DNA of 40,669 nt from positions 1 through 40,669 of the forward strand of contig NZ_BJXX01000143.1 in the NCBI RefSeq assembly GCF_007991215.1, read 5' to 3'. Every line of letters begins with the position of its first letter. The first letter of the stretch is position 1. Shown piece by piece: positions 38,675 to 40,669 of the stretch. Source of the stretch: Aneurinibacillus danicus. Lineage in GTDB: Bacteria > Bacillota > Bacilli > Aneurinibacillales > Aneurinibacillaceae. The notes under the pieces are model-generated. The model ran no database searches and was not told where the DNA came from. It was given only the letters and a program-made list of their open reading frames with translations. The position numbers were made by a program, and so were the translations under genes.

Positions 38675-38761
38675 TCAATCACAGGAGCAAGCGATTACCA
38701 CCAGCAGAATGAATAGTACGAGAATCACCCCAATGCTATCGCGGCCGCCAAAGCAACCCAT
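38675..38761 (-). CDS. YjcZ-type small sporulation membrane protein, copy 3 (28 residues)
   Basis: Reads MGCFGGRDSIGVILVLFILL, then VVIACSCD and TGA stop. The helix is that of copies 1 and 2 but the DNA has diverged further. AAAGGAG lies 9 bp before the ATG. It is the promoter-proximal copy; I could not place a sporulation sigma promoter with confidence in 38762-38860. Confidence 0.87.
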   Translation of the reverse strand: MGCFGGRDSIGVILVLFILLVVIACSCD

Positions 38762-38860
38762 ACCGTCTCACTCCTTTCAGCCAGAACTTTGAATCACTTG
38801 ACATGCTACATACTATGTCCCGGACGAGCAGGCGGTTTGGACGTTCGCCTATCTTTAAAC

Positions 38861-38885
38861 AAAAAAAAGAGCCCGCTCGGACTCT
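38861..38885 (-). terminator. Terminator of the HD-GYP gene
   Basis: AGAGCCC (38868-38874) pairs with GGACTCT (38879-38885) around a 4-nt loop with one G-U pair, followed leftward by a run of eight U. It lies 20 bp past the stop. Confidence 0.88.
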
Positions 38886-38905
38886 GTTCCAGACTCATTG
38901 CACCG

Positions 38906-40030
38906 TCAGTCTTGATATTGTTTTTGGATTCGTACAATCTCGGAAAGATTGCCGAAAAAAAGCTCGACAATTTTAGGATCGAAATGCGTGCCGCTGCCCT
39001 GGCGGATAATCTCGTACGCTTTCTCATTTGGGTAAGGTTCCTTATACGGACGGCGGCTGGTTAATGCATCGAATACGTCCACTACGGCCACAATCCGGCC
39101 GCTCAGCGGAATTTCTTCACCGGAAAGTCCGTATGGATACCCGGATCCGTCATATTTCTCATGGTGGGACAGGGCAATTTCACTCGCCAGCTTAAGCAGC
39201 GTGGAATCCGATCCACTTAGTATCTTATAGCCGATCAGCGTGTGCTCTTTCATCTTTTCGAACTCTTCAGGTGTTAGCTTGCCCGGCTTCAGTAAGATTT
39301 GATCAGGCACGCCAATCTTTCCGATATCATGCATAGGACTTGCATGAATCATTAAGTTCACTTCATCTTCGCCCATGTCCATCGCGCGGGCCAATACGCC
39401 GCAGTAGTGGCTAATGCGCTGGATGTGAGCTGCCGTCTCCGGGTCTTTAAACTCCGCAGCTGACGACAGACGTTCCACGATTTCTCTGTGACTATCCTCC
39501 AGTTTATTGTTTAATAACCGAAGCGCCGCCAATGCCTCCTGCAGTTCGGCTGTCCGGCGCATTACTTCATTCTCCAGACGCTGCTTTGCCATGGCCAGCT
39601 GCTTGTAATAATGACGTGTCCGCAGAAGTGTATGTACCCTGGCATACAACTCGTATTTATCGATGGGTTTATTCAAAAAATCGTCGCTGCCTTCTTCCAG
39701 CGCTCTAATTTTGTCTTCTTTGCTGTCAAGCGCTGTCACCATAATGACCGGGATATAACGCTCTTTCAACGCTCTGATTTCCCGCAGCACTTCGTATCCG
39801 TTCATTCCCGGCATCATTACATCCAGCAAAATTAAATCGATATCTTCATTATTCAGGATCAGCAGGGCATCCCCCCCTGTGCAAGCGGAAAGCACGCGAT
39901 AATTCTTTACCGTCAATAGCTGTTCCAGCACATCCAGATTGTACTCCTCGTCATCGACAATTAAAATATTGGACCGGCCAAGCGCCATTTTTTCTTTCTC
40001 AAGTTCGTTCGTAAGCGAAAAAAGGTTCAT
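38906..40030 (-). CDS. Response regulator with HD-GYP cyclic-di-GMP phosphodiesterase domain
   Basis: Cytoplasmic two-domain protein of 374 residues. Receiver domain at about 20-135, with acidic pocket VDDEEYN, phosphorylated Asp70 in LLDVMMPGMNG and Lys121 in NKPID. A coiled linker (about 145-190) precedes the HD-GYP domain at about 185-365, with HDIGKIGVPD (234-243), HHEKYDGSGYP (289-299) and VVDVFDALTSRRPYK. Intact HD and GYP motifs indicate an active enzyme degrading c-di-GMP. A partner kinase gene lies directly upstream (33 bp), so phosphotransfer from it is likely. The ATG has AAAGGGGCGG about 7 bp upstream. Confidence 0.95.
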   Translation of the reverse strand: MNLFSLTNELEKEKMALGRSNILIVDDEEYNLDVLEQLLTVKNYRVLSACTGGDALLILNNEDIDLILLDVMMPGMNGYEVLREIRALKERYIPVIMVTALDSKEDKIRALEEGSDDFLNKPIDKYELYARVHTLLRTRHYYKQLAMAKQRLENEVMRRTAELQEALAALRLLNNKLEDSHREIVERLSSAAEFKDPETAAHIQRISHYCGVLARAMDMGEDEVNLMIHASPMHDIGKIGVPDQILLKPGKLTPEEFEKMKEHTLIGYKILSGSDSTLLKLASEIALSHHEKYDGSGYPYGLSGEEIPLSGRIVAVVDVFDALTSRRPYKEPYPNEKAYEIIRQGSGTHFDPKIVELFFGNLSEIVRIQKQYQD

Positions 40031-40063
40031 TGTTTCCGCCCCTTTCCCGTTTATTTCTTTCTA

Positions 40064-40669
40064 TTATTTATGGAAAACATTTGCCAGTCGAACAGTAAAA
40101 CACGAACCTTTTCCCTGCTCACTTTCTACGCTAATCGTTCCGTTCAAAAGCGAAACAAGACGAGCCGTAACGGAAAGCCCCAGTCCCGTTCCTTTGTATT
40201 TGCGCGCAAGCGAGCCATCAATTTGCTTAAACGGCTCAAAAATCATTGCATGATGCTCGGGGGAAATGCCAATTCCGGTATCCTCTACAGCTATCAAAAT
40301 ATCTGTTTCATCTCTGGTCAAACGTACTGTGACAAAGCCTTGTTCGGTAAATTTAATGGCATTGGATACTAAATTCATGACGATTTGCTTTAACTTCTGC
40401 TCATCGCTTTGAATCCAGATGTCCGTCTCTCCCTCTATCCGCAAAAGAATGGGCTTATCACCGCGTAAACTCTCCGCATTATGCATACAAAAACGCAGCA
40501 AAGACTGAATGTACACCGGTTCAATCACCAGCGCCATTCGGCCCGCTTCCATTTTTGATAAATCGAGAATGTCATTAATAACCGCCAGCAGATGCTTTCC
40601 GCTTTCCTTAATCCGCTTTATATTGTTGACCTGCTTCTCCGGTACGGACCCTTCCAATACATCTATTAC
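40064..40669 (-). CDS. Sensor histidine kinase, C-terminal part (runs off the window)
   Basis: The open frame enters from the right edge; about 201 residues are visible. The first part is the second helix of the dimerisation domain (GKHLLAVINDILDLSKMEAGRM), so the phosphorylated His lies just outside. The HATPase domain follows with N box MNLVSNAIKFT, G1 DTGIGIS, F box and G2 GTGLGLS, ending SCFTVRL. It resembles hybrid-type soluble ATPase ends. It precedes the HD-GYP regulator by 33 bp in the same direction and is its presumed partner. The sensor part cannot be described. Confidence 0.95.
   Translation of the reverse strand, partial: VIDVLEGSVPEKQVNNIKRIKESGKHLLAVINDILDLSKMEAGRMALVIEPVYIQSLLRFCMHNAESLRGDKPILLRIEGETDIWIQSDEQKLKQIVMNLVSNAIKFTEQGFVTVRLTRDETDILIAVEDTGIGISPEHHAMIFEPFKQIDGSLARKYKGTGLGLSVTARLVSLLNGTISVESEQGKGSCFTVRLANVFHK

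Noticed and set aside
38762-38860. CATA-containing sequence as a sigma-K or sigma-E promoter of the YjcZ-type genes
   Set aside because: The -35 part and spacing do not fit either consensus well enough.

Overview
The window reads as chromosome of a spore-forming Gram-positive of the order Bacillales, probably in or near the Paenibacillaceae (Aneurinibacillus- or Brevibacillus-like; the genus is an inference). The reasons are strong AGGAGG-type ribosome binding sites with some GTG and TTG starts, the Bacillus order purEKBCSQLFMNHD, the order yerB-yerC-pcrB-pcrA-ligA, gatCAB, small YjcZ-type sporulation proteins, a sigma-D-type chemoreceptor promoter and U-run terminators. Nearly everything is on the minus strand; the exceptions are one chemoreceptor and two very small membrane-protein genes.

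Layout, left to right. 1-360: broken 5' part of an IS200/IS605 tnpA with a hairpin-bearing end. 404-3672: gatCAB, the tRNA-dependent amidotransferase, with terminator. 3863-6005: a dCache chemoreceptor behind a sigma-D-like promoter. 6074-6180: a tnpB tail remnant. 6280-12679: a sigma-54 catabolic cluster: PAS/AAA+ activator, then a ureohydrolase, aldehyde dehydrogenase, NCS1 permease and cyclase-family hydrolase. It has a near-perfect -24/-12 promoter, and the same ATTCA-N4-TGAAT palindrome occurs three times around the activator gene. 12680-19404: ligA, pcrA, pcrB, yerC, yerB. 19480-24358: livF-livG-livM-livH plus a substrate-binding lipoprotein, a branched-chain amino acid ABC importer. 24585-25033: two small membrane proteins. 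25027-37909: the complete twelve-gene operon from PRPP to IMP. 37910-38359: its leader, with a ykkC-family (PRPP-type) riboswitch overlapping a terminator, a promoter and paired PurBox-like sites. 38366-38761: three tandem YjcZ-type genes of 28-29 codons. 38861-40669: an HD-GYP response regulator and the C-terminal part of a histidine kinase that runs off the window.

The backbone (pur operon, yerB-yerC-pcrB-pcrA-ligA, gatCAB) follows the order I recall for Bacillus subtilis. The liv operon with the small membrane genes sits where adeC/yerA would be, and the sigma-54 cluster plus chemoreceptor sit between ligA and gatC. These are the accessory parts of the window. The most interesting items are the sigma-54 cluster with its self-consistent operator set, which may be a guanidino-compound pathway not yet described as a unit, and the riboswitch plus PurBox control of purine synthesis. 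No tRNA, rRNA, CRISPR array or prophage was seen.
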